From positions 62,001 through 126,000 of the forward strand of contig DASZXS010000005.1 of NCBI GenBank assembly GCA_035545735.1: a stretch of DNA of 64,000 nt, written 5' to 3'. This document shows positions 31,470 to 39,792 of the stretch, one piece after another. The translations under genes were made by a program, and so were the position numbers. The stretch's first letter is position 1, and each line of letters starts with the position of its first letter. A model generated the notes under the pieces. That model had not been told where the DNA came from. It ran no database searches and saw only the letters and a program-made list of their open reading frames with translations. Origin of the DNA: JAJYKC01 sp035545735. GTDB taxonomy: Bacteria; Acidobacteriota; Terriglobia; Bryobacterales; Bryobacteraceae.

Positions 31470-32240
31470 GTGAGCACAGGCTCGACTGAAGTGGCTGGCG
31501 ACGCCGTCCTCAGGGCGGTTGGGCTAACCAAGACATATATCTCGGGTGGGAATGCGGTTCAGGTTTTCGCCGATATGAATTTTGAAGTGCGGCGCGGCGA
31601 ACGTCTCGCTCTGGTGGGACAGTCCGGCAGTGGTAAAAGCACGCTCTTGTATTTGTTGGGCGGGCTCGATTCTCCGTCGTCCGGGCAGATTTTTTTCGGC
31701 GCGAATGATATCGCCTCTTTTTCGGAGCCGGGAATGGCGGCGTACCGGAATAGCAACATTGGGTTCGTATGGCAGAACCATTCGCTGCTTCCCGAGTTTA
31801 CGGCGGTCGAAAACGTCATGATGCCGCTGTTGATTCGTGGCGTCGAATCATCCAAGGCGGTGGCGGCGGCGCAGGTTGGACTGGAAGAGGTAGGTCTGAA
31901 AGATCGGGCGATGCATCGAGTGGGCGAGATGTCGGGCGGCGAGCAACAACGCGTCGCCATTGCGCGCGCCCTCATCGGGAATCCATCGATTCTGCTGGCC
32001 GACGAACCGACCGGCAATCTCGATTTCCGTACCGGGGACATGATTGTCGCGCTGCTCGCGCGGCTGCACAGCGACCGTTCTCTCACCTCGGTATTTGTGA
32101 CGCATAACCTTGAATTTGCGAGGCGCTGTGACCGCGTCCTCGAAATAGCCCGCGGCGCAGTCGCTCCCTGGATTCCGGAACGATCGCAGTCGTCTCCGCA
32201 TGAGGCGGGATCCAATTCTTACGGCGGTTCCTATGTTTGA
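31470..32240 (+). CDS. LolD-type ABC transporter ATPase
   Basis: The 256-residue ATPase has Walker A GQSGSGKST, signature MSGGEQQRVAIARAL and Walker B LLADEPTGNLD, with a Q-loop at VWQNHSLLPEFTAVENVMMPLL. This LolD/MacB/FtsE-like subtype partners with FtsX-type permeases; LolD powers lipoprotein release from the inner membrane. No LolC/E or other FtsX permease gene is adjacent, so the partner must be elsewhere. GTG 31470 is preceded by AGGAG. The coding end overlaps the first eight bases of clpC, which is unusual. Confidence 0.85.
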   Translation: MSTGSTEVAGDAVLRAVGLTKTYISGGNAVQVFADMNFEVRRGERLALVGQSGSGKSTLLYLLGGLDSPSSGQIFFGANDIASFSEPGMAAYRNSNIGFVWQNHSLLPEFTAVENVMMPLLIRGVESSKAVAAAQVGLEEVGLKDRAMHRVGEMSGGEQQRVAIARALIGNPSILLADEPTGNLDFRTGDMIVALLARLHSDRSLTSVFVTHNLEFARRCDRVLEIARGAVAPWIPERSQSSPHEAGSNSYGGSYV

Positions 32241-34719
32241 ACGTTATACGGAAAAGGCTAGGCGCGTAATTTTCTTCGCGCGATACGAAGCCAGTCAGTT
32301 CGGAAGCCCCTATATCGAAACGGAGCATCTCCTGCTTGGTCTGCTCCGGGAAGATAAGGCGCTGGCGAACCGCTTTCTTCGCTCCCACGCGGCAATTGAA
32401 TCCATCCGGAAGCAGATCGAGTCGCACACCACGATTCGGGAGAAGGTATCCACGTCGGTGGACCTTCCGCTCAGCCACGAGTGCAAGCGCGTGCTCGCCT
32501 ACGGCGCCGAGGAGGCGGAGCGCCTGAGCCACAAGCACATCGGGACGGAGCATCTTCTGCTCGGGCTGCTGCGGGAAGAGAAGTGTTTTGCGGCCGAGAT
32601 TCTGCACGAGCGGGGCCTGAGGATTTCGCAGGTCCGGGAAGAAATTCAGCGTTCCTCCTCGGAAAAGATGTCGGCAAACCGCCCGAAGGAAAGCTCGCTG
32701 CTCAGCGAGTTCAGCCGGGATTTGACGCAAGCGGCGATGGACGGCGCACTCGATCCACTGATCGGCCGCGACTTCGAACTGGAGCGCGTGGTCCAGATCC
32801 TGTGCCGCCGCACGAAGAATAATCCCGTGCTCATCGGCGAACCAGGGGTCGGCAAGACCGCCATTGTCGAGGGACTGGCGCAGCGGATCGCCGACGGGGA
32901 CGTGCCGTCGTTTCTGTCCGACAAGAGAATTCTCGCGCTGGACCTTTCCCTCATCGTGGCCGGCACGAAATATCGAGGCCAGTTTGAGGAACGTCTGAAG
33001 ACCATCATGAAGGAGTTGATGGAGAACCAGAACGCCATCATCTTCATCGACGAATTACACACGCTGGTGGGGGCCGGATCGGCCGAAGGCTCGCTCGATG
33101 CCGCCAATATCCTGAAGCCGGCCCTTTCGCGCGGCGAAATTCAGTGCATCGGCGCAACCACGCCAGGGGAGTACCGGAAGTCGATTGAGAAGGACCGGTC
33201 CCTGGAGCGGCGTTTTCAGGCCGTAAAGGTGCCGCCGCCTTCGGAAACCGACGCGGTTCGGATTCTTTTCGGAATCAAGGAGCGGTACGAAAAATTTCAC
33301 GCGGTGGCCTACACGGACGAGGCGATCGAGTCTGCCGTTCACGCCTCCACGCGGTTTATCCCGGACCGTTTCCTGCCGGACAAGGCCATCGACCTGATCG
33401 ACGAAGCCGGCGCGCGCGTCAAGTTGAAACAGACCACGCTGCCGAGCGAAGTGGCCGATATCCAGAAGCGCATCAAGTTCATCGTCCATCGCATGGAGAA
33501 CGCCATTGCGAATCACGAGTTCGAGAAGGCGCGCTTCTACTCGGACGAGGAGCGGAAGGAACGCGAGAACCTCCGCCAATTCCGCGAGAAGTACAATCTG
33601 GACGACACCTCGACCGGAGTGGTCACCAAGGACGATATTGAGGACGTGGTGGCGCGCTGGACCGGCGTGCCGATGACCGCCATCAAGGAAGAAGAAATCA
33701 GCAAGCTGCTCCGGATTGAAGAGGAGTTGCACCGGCGCGTCATCAGCCAGGAGAAGGCGATTTCGGCGCTGTCGCGAGCGATCCGCCGTTCGCGCGCGGG
33801 GCTCAAATCGCCCAAGCGCCCGGCGGGGTCGTTCCTGTTCCTGGGCCCGACCGGCGTGGGAAAAACGGAAGTAGCGCGGGCTCTGGCCGAGTTTTTGTTC
33901 GGCAGCGAAAAATCGCTCATCCGCTTCGACATGTCGGAGTTTATGGAGAAGCACTCGGTTTCGAAGCTGATTGGTTCGCCTCCGGGCTATGTCGGCTACG
34001 AGGAAGGCGGCCAGTTAACGGAGCGCGTGAAGCGGGCCCCCTATTCCGTCATCCTCCTCGACGAAATCGAGAAGGCGCACCCGGATATTTACAACATTCT
34101 GCTCCAGGTGTTTGAAGACGGCCAATTGACCGACGGCCTCGGCAATACGGTGGACTTCAAAAACACCATCATCATCATGACCTCGAACCTGGGAGCGCGG
34201 TTCCTCGATAAGAAGAGCCAGATCGGTTTCTCCGCGCCCTCCATCAGCGGCATCCCGCCGAAGGTCGAAGACATGGTGCTCGCGGAAGTGAAGAAGGCGT
34301 TCAATCCGGAGTTTCTGAACCGCTTGGACGAAGTGATTCTGTTCACGTCGCTGACCGACGAAGACCTGTTGAAGATCATTGGGTTGCTGGTGGAGCAAAT
34401 CAACGCCAACCTGGTGAGCAAACAGATCAAGATCCGCATCAACGACGATGCCGCCCGGTACATCCTGGAGAAAACCCTGGTGGACCGCAGCTACGGCGCG
34501 CGCCCACTGCGGCGGGCGCTGCAGAAATACATCGAAGATCCACTGTCGGAAGCGGTAATTCAGGGCAGTCTGCCGCGGCCGGCGGATCTTGAAGTCTACC
34601 TGAGCGACACGGGGATCTTCTGCCGGCCGGTGAAGGAACTGCAGGAGTTGCCGGTAGGCGCACCCGACGACGAAGCGGACTCCGCTCCGGCGCCCGGAAC
34701 CGCGCTGTACATGTTCTAG
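32233..34719 (+). CDS. clpC: ClpC-type AAA+ unfoldase
   Basis: The 828-residue protein starts at ATG 32233 (MFERYTEKARRVIFFARYEA), giving a complete double Clp N domain (to about 145). AAA domain 1 has GEPGVGKT and IIFIDELHTLVGAG, and a central UVR/M region (HEFEKARFYSDEERKERENLRQF) is present. AAA domain 2 has GPTGVGKT and DIYNILLQVFEDGQLTDG. A QIGFSAPS loop in AAA2 is the IGF-type ClpP docking site. It unfolds substrates for ClpP in the cytoplasm, often under heat stress or with adaptor proteins. A longer frame from 32200 overlaps lolD in a different frame and is not used. The stop codon shares the palindrome CTAG with the convergent esterase. Confidence 0.95.
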   Translation: MFERYTEKARRVIFFARYEASQFGSPYIETEHLLLGLLREDKALANRFLRSHAAIESIRKQIESHTTIREKVSTSVDLPLSHECKRVLAYGAEEAERLSHKHIGTEHLLLGLLREEKCFAAEILHERGLRISQVREEIQRSSSEKMSANRPKESSLLSEFSRDLTQAAMDGALDPLIGRDFELERVVQILCRRTKNNPVLIGEPGVGKTAIVEGLAQRIADGDVPSFLSDKRILALDLSLIVAGTKYRGQFEERLKTIMKELMENQNAIIFIDELHTLVGAGSAEGSLDAANILKPALSRGEIQCIGATTPGEYRKSIEKDRSLERRFQAVKVPPPSETDAVRILFGIKERYEKFHAVAYTDEAIESAVHASTRFIPDRFLPDKAIDLIDEAGARVKLKQTTLPSEVADIQKRIKFIVHRMENAIANHEFEKARFYSDEERKERENLRQFREKYNLDDTSTGVVTKDDIEDVVARWTGVPMTAIKEEEISKLLRIEEELHRRVISQEKAISALSRAIRRSRAGLKSPKRPAGSFLFLGPTGVGKTEVARALAEFLFGSEKSLIRFDMSEFMEKHSVSKLIGSPPGYVGYEEGGQLTERVKRAPYSVILLDEIEKAHPDIYNILLQVFEDGQLTDGLGNTVDFKNTIIIMTSNLGARFLDKKSQIGFSAPSISGIPPKVEDMVLAEVKKAFNPEFLNRLDEVILFTSLTDEDLLKIIGLLVEQINANLVSKQIKIRINDDAARYILEKTLVDRSYGARPLRRALQKYIEDPLSEAVIQGSLPRPADLEVYLSDTGIFCRPVKELQELPVGAPDDEADSAPAPGTALYMF

Positions 34720-36266
34720 AATTTTCCGGTCAGCGAATTGATAAATTCGTAGCGGGCGCGGTGCGGGTCCGGGGCTGCATGCGACGTTGGCCCGATCAAA
34801 TGCATCACCTGGTAGTTGGTGGCGCTGTCGTAGGCGGGCCACTCCGGAAGTCCCGGCCCGTTCGGATTTCCCGTTTTCGCGAAGTTGCTCCAGTAAGTGG
34901 ACATCAAATCGGAGAGCTTCCAATCTTCTTCCCGCCAGGGGAGCTTTTTGGATGCAAGCGCGCCGAAGACGAACTCGATCTCAGCCGAGTGGTAAGCGAC
35001 CGGATGCCCGGTCTTCCCTTCTTCCAGCGGAGGCGCCTGGTCAAAACGGTAGCGATACACCGGCGATTGCCCGGTCGCCTTCTGTGCTTCGATCCAGCGC
35101 CATGTCGAGAGAGCGATGAACTTATCGCCGGACAAGGCCGCGGCTGATTCGCGGGCTTCGTCGTCCGTGCTTGCCGGGAAGAGTTTCAAAAGCGCCGCGG
35201 CCTGATCGCCGTAGTCCTTGTGCACCTCTTTCGTGTAGCTCTCAGCGGTCACCTTTTCGTTGTATCCACCCTCGTTGGCATTCCAGCCGGCAAGGAGCGG
35301 AACATGGCTCTGTTGGCCCGCGGCGAAAATCGCGGCGGGCGTCTCGGGAAGGAAATAGCCGTCCACATTCGGCACGAAAGAAAAAGGCCCCAGCTTCGTG
35401 GCGGCGCTCAAGACATCGGCCGCCGGGACCGCGCGCAGTTTCGCCAGCGAACCGGCACCCAGCGCCGCCGCCAGTTTTTCACCCGCCTTTTCGCTTTCGG
35501 CAAGAGGCTTGGCCTCGAGAGTCGTGGAAAAGAACGCTCCGCTTTCGCCAATCGCCTTATTCAACAAGCCGCGCGAGAGCGGCGACGCCATCAATGCGCT
35601 CACCGAGAAGGAACCGGCAGACTCTCCGAATATGGTCACATTGCCCGGATCTCCACCGAACGCGGCGATATTTTTATGAACCCAGCGGAGAGCGGCAACC
35701 TGATCCAGCAGACCGTAGTTCCCGGAAGCCTGATGGCCCGACTCCGCCGTAAGCTCGGGATGGGAAAGAAACCCGAAGACGCCCAAGCGGTAGTTAAAGC
35801 TGACAACCACGACCCCCTTTTTGGCGAGCTCGCTCCCATCCTGCCGGGGCTCGGATGCCGCGCCGCCCACGAAACCGCCGCCATAGATCCACACCATTAC
35901 CGGCAGTTTCGCGGCCGCGGAGGCGGCCGGGGTCCACACGTTCAGGTAGAGACAATCCTCGCTCACGCCCGGATCGCGGAAGACCATGTCGCCGAAGACG
36001 TTGCCCTGCATGCACCGTGAGCCGAACTCCAGCGCCTTGCGGACACCCTTCCACTTGGCGGCCGGCTGGGGTTCCTTCCATCGAAGCGTCCCGACCGGAG
36101 CCGCCGCGTACGGGATGCCGAGAAACGAACGGACGTGCGTCGATTCATTCATCGAGCCTTCGAGCGAGCCGGTGTCGATTTTTACCCGGTTTGCAGCCAT
36201 GCCATTGATCGCCAGCATCATGGCCGGCACAACCATCCATTTTGCGTCCATGAGTGACGCCAGCAT
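34716..36266 (-). CDS. type-B carboxylesterase/lipase family protein
   Basis: The 516-residue protein is an alpha/beta-hydrolase of the carboxylesterase type. The oxyanion-hole motif is WIYGGGFVGG near residue 128, and the nucleophile is Ser in FGESAGSFS (G-x-S-x-G). The catalytic His is probably in HSAEIEFVFG near residue 425. The N-terminus (VVPAMMLAINGMAANR) is hydrophobic, consistent with a signal peptide, so it may be secreted. It hydrolyses ester bonds; the substrate is unknown. The start could be the ATG at 36248 rather than 36266, since upstream ribosome-site evidence is weak for both. It converges on clpC with a shared CTAG stop overlap. Confidence 0.9.
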   Translation of the reverse strand: MLASLMDAKWMVVPAMMLAINGMAANRVKIDTGSLEGSMNESTHVRSFLGIPYAAAPVGTLRWKEPQPAAKWKGVRKALEFGSRCMQGNVFGDMVFRDPGVSEDCLYLNVWTPAASAAAKLPVMVWIYGGGFVGGAASEPRQDGSELAKKGVVVVSFNYRLGVFGFLSHPELTAESGHQASGNYGLLDQVAALRWVHKNIAAFGGDPGNVTIFGESAGSFSVSALMASPLSRGLLNKAIGESGAFFSTTLEAKPLAESEKAGEKLAAALGAGSLAKLRAVPAADVLSAATKLGPFSFVPNVDGYFLPETPAAIFAAGQQSHVPLLAGWNANEGGYNEKVTAESYTKEVHKDYGDQAAALLKLFPASTDDEARESAAALSGDKFIALSTWRWIEAQKATGQSPVYRYRFDQAPPLEEGKTGHPVAYHSAEIEFVFGALASKKLPWREEDWKLSDLMSTYWSNFAKTGNPNGPGLPEWPAYDSATNYQVMHLIGPTSHAAPDPHRARYEFINSLTGKF

Positions 36267-36321
36267 ATCAAAAGTCTGGCTCCTCCAGACGAACAGCCGC
36301 GCATTCTAGAATACAAGTTGG

Positions 36322-37401
36322 ATGGACCTTACCGACTATCAAGCGGTCTCCGATCTCTCCCGCGCGTCTACCATCCCGGCGCGCTGGTATCTGGATCCCG
36401 AGTTTCTGGAGGCTGAACGGCGAAGAGTATTCGCAAGCACCTGGCAGCCTGTGGGACACTCGGCCGATGTAGCCGCACCGGGCGATTACTTTGCCTGCGA
36501 GATCGCCGGTGAGCCGGTGGTGGTGGTACGGGACAGGGACGGCGTTTTGCGGGCCTTTTCGAACGTTTGCCGTCATCGCGCGTCAACCGTTGCCGTGGGA
36601 CGGGGCACCGCGGTCAGCCTCCGCTGCCCGTATCACGGCTGGACTTACGCTCTCGACGGGCGGCTGATCGGACAGCCCGAGTTTGAAGGCGTGCGGGAAT
36701 GGGATAAGTCGTCCGTGTGCCTTCCGTCGTTTCGGGTGGAGACCTGGGGACCATACGTCTTCGTGAATCAGGACGCGGAGGCGCCTTCTCTCGACGACGT
36801 TTTCGGCGCTATTCCCGGGGAGATCGCACAGATAGGGTGCGTGCCGGACCGCCTCGGGTTCTCGGAGCGGCGCGACTACGTTCTCAATTGCAATTGGAAG
36901 GTCTACGTCGACAACTATCTCGAAGGCTATCATTTGCCGGCGGCGCATCCATCGCTCTTCCGGGAACTCGACTACCGGCAATACCGCGTCGACACCTTCC
37001 GCTACTATTCCTCACAATATGCTCCCATCCGTCCGAAGCGGGAGAGCGGCCCACCGAGGCGGTACGCTTTCCCGGACGACGGCCGGCGGGCGCTTTACTA
37101 CTGGGTGTTTCCTAACTTCATGCTCAACGTCTATCCGGACAACATGAGCGCCAACATCATCCTGCCTCTCGGGCACGACAAAACGCTGACCATTTTTGAA
37201 TGGTTCTCTTACGCGGCGGCGCCGGTGGCCGCCGAGACCATCGCCTTCAGCGACGAGATCCAGCAGGAAGACATCGCCATCTGCGAAAACGTCCAGCGCG
37301 GATTGCGATCCAGGACCTACACGCAGGGCCGCTTTTCCGTCAAGCGCGAAAACGGCGTACACCACTTTCATATGCTGCTGAATGAGTACCTGAGCAAATG
37401 A
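36322..37401 (+). CDS. Rieske non-heme iron oxygenase, alpha-subunit type
   Basis: The 359-residue protein has the Rieske [2Fe-2S] motif CRHRASTVAVGRGT...LRCPYHGW (C-x-H, then C-x2-H) at about residues 82-105, and the mononuclear-iron motif DNYLEGYHLPAAHPSL (D-x-x-H-x4-H) near 193-208. Members hydroxylate or demethylate aromatic or quaternary-amine substrates, such as choline and glycine betaine. No reductase or ferredoxin gene is in the operon, so electrons come from elsewhere. The stop overlaps the next gene (ATGA). The substrate is not evident from sequence. Confidence 0.9.
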   Translation: MDLTDYQAVSDLSRASTIPARWYLDPEFLEAERRRVFASTWQPVGHSADVAAPGDYFACEIAGEPVVVVRDRDGVLRAFSNVCRHRASTVAVGRGTAVSLRCPYHGWTYALDGRLIGQPEFEGVREWDKSSVCLPSFRVETWGPYVFVNQDAEAPSLDDVFGAIPGEIAQIGCVPDRLGFSERRDYVLNCNWKVYVDNYLEGYHLPAAHPSLFRELDYRQYRVDTFRYYSSQYAPIRPKRESGPPRRYAFPDDGRRALYYWVFPNFMLNVYPDNMSANIILPLGHDKTLTIFEWFSYAAAPVAAETIAFSDEIQQEDIAICENVQRGLRSRTYTQGRFSVKRENGVHHFHMLLNEYLSK

Positions 37402-37934
37402 CACGGCGCGATCTGTTTGGAGTGGCGGGGTGCGGCCTGTTCTGGCCGGCGGTTGTGGCGGCGCAGGAGCACGCCCATAAGATGGCGGCGGCCGGCGCGG
37501 ATGCGCAACTCGAATATTTCGATGAACAGACCGCCGCCGATGTCGCGGCGCTGGCCGGACAGATCATTCCTTCCGGAGACTCGCCCGGCGCGAGAGAGGC
37601 GGGCGTGATTTTCTTCATCGACCGAGCGCTCGCGACATTCGACAAAGATAAACAGGAGAACTACCGGCAAGGCATGCGCGATTTTCAAGAGTTGCGCAAG
37701 CAGATGTTCCCGGGTTCGAACTCGATCGAATCGCTATCCCCGGAACAGCAAACGCACTTCATGAAGGCAATCGAGCGGAAACCGTTTTTCGATCTGTTGC
37801 GTACTCACACAGTGATGGGTTTCTTCTGCGATCCATCGTTGGGCGGCAACCGCGATGAAGTTGGCTGGAAGCTGATCGGCTTCGAAGATAAATTTCACTT
37901 TGAGCCGCCGTTCGGCTACTACGACAAGCAATAA
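37398..37934 (+). CDS. gluconate 2-dehydrogenase subunit 3 family protein
   Basis: The 178-residue protein starts at ATG 37398, overlapping the Rieske gene. The N-terminus MTRRDLFGVAGCGLFWPAV looks like a twin-arginine (Tat) export signal, with TRRDLFG before the hydrophobic stretch, so it is probably periplasmic. The body has the TAADVAALAGQIIPSGDSPGAREAGV pattern of subunit 3, which accompanies the GMC flavoprotein subunit. In known enzymes a cytochrome subunit completes the complex; none is found here. Its TAATG junction couples it to the GMC gene. Confidence 0.88.
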   Translation: MTRRDLFGVAGCGLFWPAVVAAQEHAHKMAAAGADAQLEYFDEQTAADVAALAGQIIPSGDSPGAREAGVIFFIDRALATFDKDKQENYRQGMRDFQELRKQMFPGSNSIESLSPEQQTHFMKAIERKPFFDLLRTHTVMGFFCDPSLGGNRDEVGWKLIGFEDKFHFEPPFGYYDKQ

Positions 37935-39589
37935 TGCCACCCTCCGCGCAGTTCGATCTCAAGACCGAAGTCGATTTCGTAGTGGTCGGCGCGGGCGCCG
38001 CGGGAGGCGTGGTGGCAAAGCAACTGGCGGAAGCAGGCTTTTCCACTGTGGTGCTGGAGCAAGGCCCGTACCTGCGCGAGAAAGACTTTCGGCACGACGA
38101 AGTGGGCGTCACCTTCCACCCCGGGCTTACAAACGACACCAAATTACGTCCCAACGCCTTCCGCAAGCGGCCTGACGACCTGGCGAAAGAACGGAAGGCC
38201 GTGGAGTACGGGTGCATGGTAGGAGGTGGATCGGTCCACTTCACCGCCAATTACTGGCGGTTTCACGAGAGCGATTTCCACGAATATAGCCTCTGTGGCT
38301 CCATCGATGGGGCCGGCTTTGCCGACTGGCCGATCACCTACCAGGAGTTGGAACCCTACTATACGCGGATGGAATGGGATCTGGGGATCTCCGGGCTGGC
38401 GGGCTCGAATCCCTTTGATTCGCCGCGCTCAAAGCCATATCCGCTGCCGCCGATGCCGGTAAAGTCCTCCGGAGTGCTTTTCGAAGGGGCGGCGAAAAAG
38501 CTCGGATGGCATCCATATCCGGCGCCGGTTGCGATTCTTTCGAAACCCTACCAGGGACGGGCAGCGTGCGTGAATTGCGGCTTTTGCGAAAGCTTCGGCT
38601 GCGAAGTAAATGCCAAGTCGAGCACGCTGGCCACCATGATCCCGCTTGCGGAAAAGACCGGGCACTGCGAAATCCGGCCGAATTCGTATGTCCGCAAGAT
38701 CGAGACGGACAAACGAGGGCGCGTCACCGGGGCTCACTATTTCGAGGGGCAAAAGAAGAAAAGTGTGTTCCAACGGGCGCGGGCGGTGGTGGTTTGCGCC
38801 AACGGCGCGGAGACCCCGCGGCTTCTGCTGATGTCAAAATCCCGGCAATTTCCCAATGGGCTCGCCAATTCAAGCGGCTTGGTGGGGAAATATCTCATGT
38901 TCGATGCCGGACTCGCCGCGCGAGGGCTCTTCGAATACCCGCTCAACGACTACAAGGGGATCCAGGTTACACGAGTTCTGCAGGATTTCTACGACGCCGA
39001 TCCCAAGCGGGGATTTTACGGCGGCGGGGCGCTCGACGCGCGCTTCGATTGGTACCCCATCGCCTTCGCGCTCAGCGGGATGCCTCCCGAAGTGCCGCGC
39101 TGGGGCGAGGAATTCAAGAAAAGCGTTGGAGATTATTTCAATCACACGATGACGGTCCTGGCGCATTCGACGTGCCTGCCGCGGGAGAGCAACAGTATTT
39201 CTCTCAGCCCTGTCACGACGGACGCATGGGGATTGCCGGCTTTGCTGGTGACGTTCGAATATCATCCGGACGACGTGAGTAACATGGCTTGGCTGCTGGC
39301 GCGGCAGCGGGAATTATTAGAGGCCGCGGGGGCGAAAAACATCTGGGTTGACGACACGAGCGTTCTCGACGTTTCGCGCCATCTGATGGGAACCTGCCGT
39401 ATGGGCAACGATCCGAAGACCTCGGTTGTCGACCGGTTTCATCGCGCGCACGACGTGCCGAACCTGTTCCTGGTGGACGGCAGCAGCTTTGTCACCTCGG
39501 GACGCCAGCAGCCGACATGCACCATTCAGGCGCTGGCATGCCGCGCAGCGGACTATATCGCCGAAGCGGCGCGCAAAGGCGAGATCTGA
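37934..39589 (+). CDS. GMC oxidoreductase (FAD sugar/alcohol dehydrogenase-like) with Cys motif
   Basis: The 551-residue flavoprotein opens with DFVVVGAGAAGGVVAKQLAEAG (FAD Rossmann) and ends with the GMC C-terminal domain, containing HLMGTCRMG and RQQPTCTIQALACR. A four-Cys motif, Cys212-x2-Cys215-x2-Cys218-x4-Cys223 (CVNCGFCESFGC), lies in the middle. In related FAD sugar dehydrogenases the same region binds an iron-sulfur cluster that passes electrons out. With subunit 3 it probably oxidises a polyol, sugar or sugar acid in the periplasm. The upstream Rieske enzyme is coupled, so the pair may act in one pathway. The substrate is unknown. Confidence 0.9.
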   Translation: MPPSAQFDLKTEVDFVVVGAGAAGGVVAKQLAEAGFSTVVLEQGPYLREKDFRHDEVGVTFHPGLTNDTKLRPNAFRKRPDDLAKERKAVEYGCMVGGGSVHFTANYWRFHESDFHEYSLCGSIDGAGFADWPITYQELEPYYTRMEWDLGISGLAGSNPFDSPRSKPYPLPPMPVKSSGVLFEGAAKKLGWHPYPAPVAILSKPYQGRAACVNCGFCESFGCEVNAKSSTLATMIPLAEKTGHCEIRPNSYVRKIETDKRGRVTGAHYFEGQKKKSVFQRARAVVVCANGAETPRLLLMSKSRQFPNGLANSSGLVGKYLMFDAGLAARGLFEYPLNDYKGIQVTRVLQDFYDADPKRGFYGGGALDARFDWYPIAFALSGMPPEVPRWGEEFKKSVGDYFNHTMTVLAHSTCLPRESNSISLSPVTTDAWGLPALLVTFEYHPDDVSNMAWLLARQRELLEAAGAKNIWVDDTSVLDVSRHLMGTCRMGNDPKTSVVDRFHRAHDVPNLFLVDGSSFVTSGRQQPTCTIQALACRAADYIAEAARKGEI

Positions 39590-39619
39590 CCGACCTCTCC
39601 CTGTCCGCGCCGACAGCAT

Positions 39620-39656
39620 AAATACGGATAAATGCGCGCCTGAATGCGCTGTATTT
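39620..39656. repeat. inverted and direct repeats in the receptor promoter region
   Basis: AAATAC at 39620-39625 and GTATTT at 39651-39656 are inverted copies. Between them AATGCGC is repeated directly at 39631-39637 and 39643-39649, with starts 12 bp apart. They lie about 140-170 bp upstream of the TonB receptor ATG and could be regulator sites. Confidence 0.3.
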
Positions 39657-39792
39657 CCTGGTTTCCTTCGCGGCTTTTTCCGGCGATTTTTCCGATGTAG
39701 AAACAAGATGCCTCCATGGCGGGTCTTGGTGTCAATAGAGGCGCGTAGATTCAGCGGCACGCCACCGGTCTCGGCCTCTCTGGAGGTGAGAC

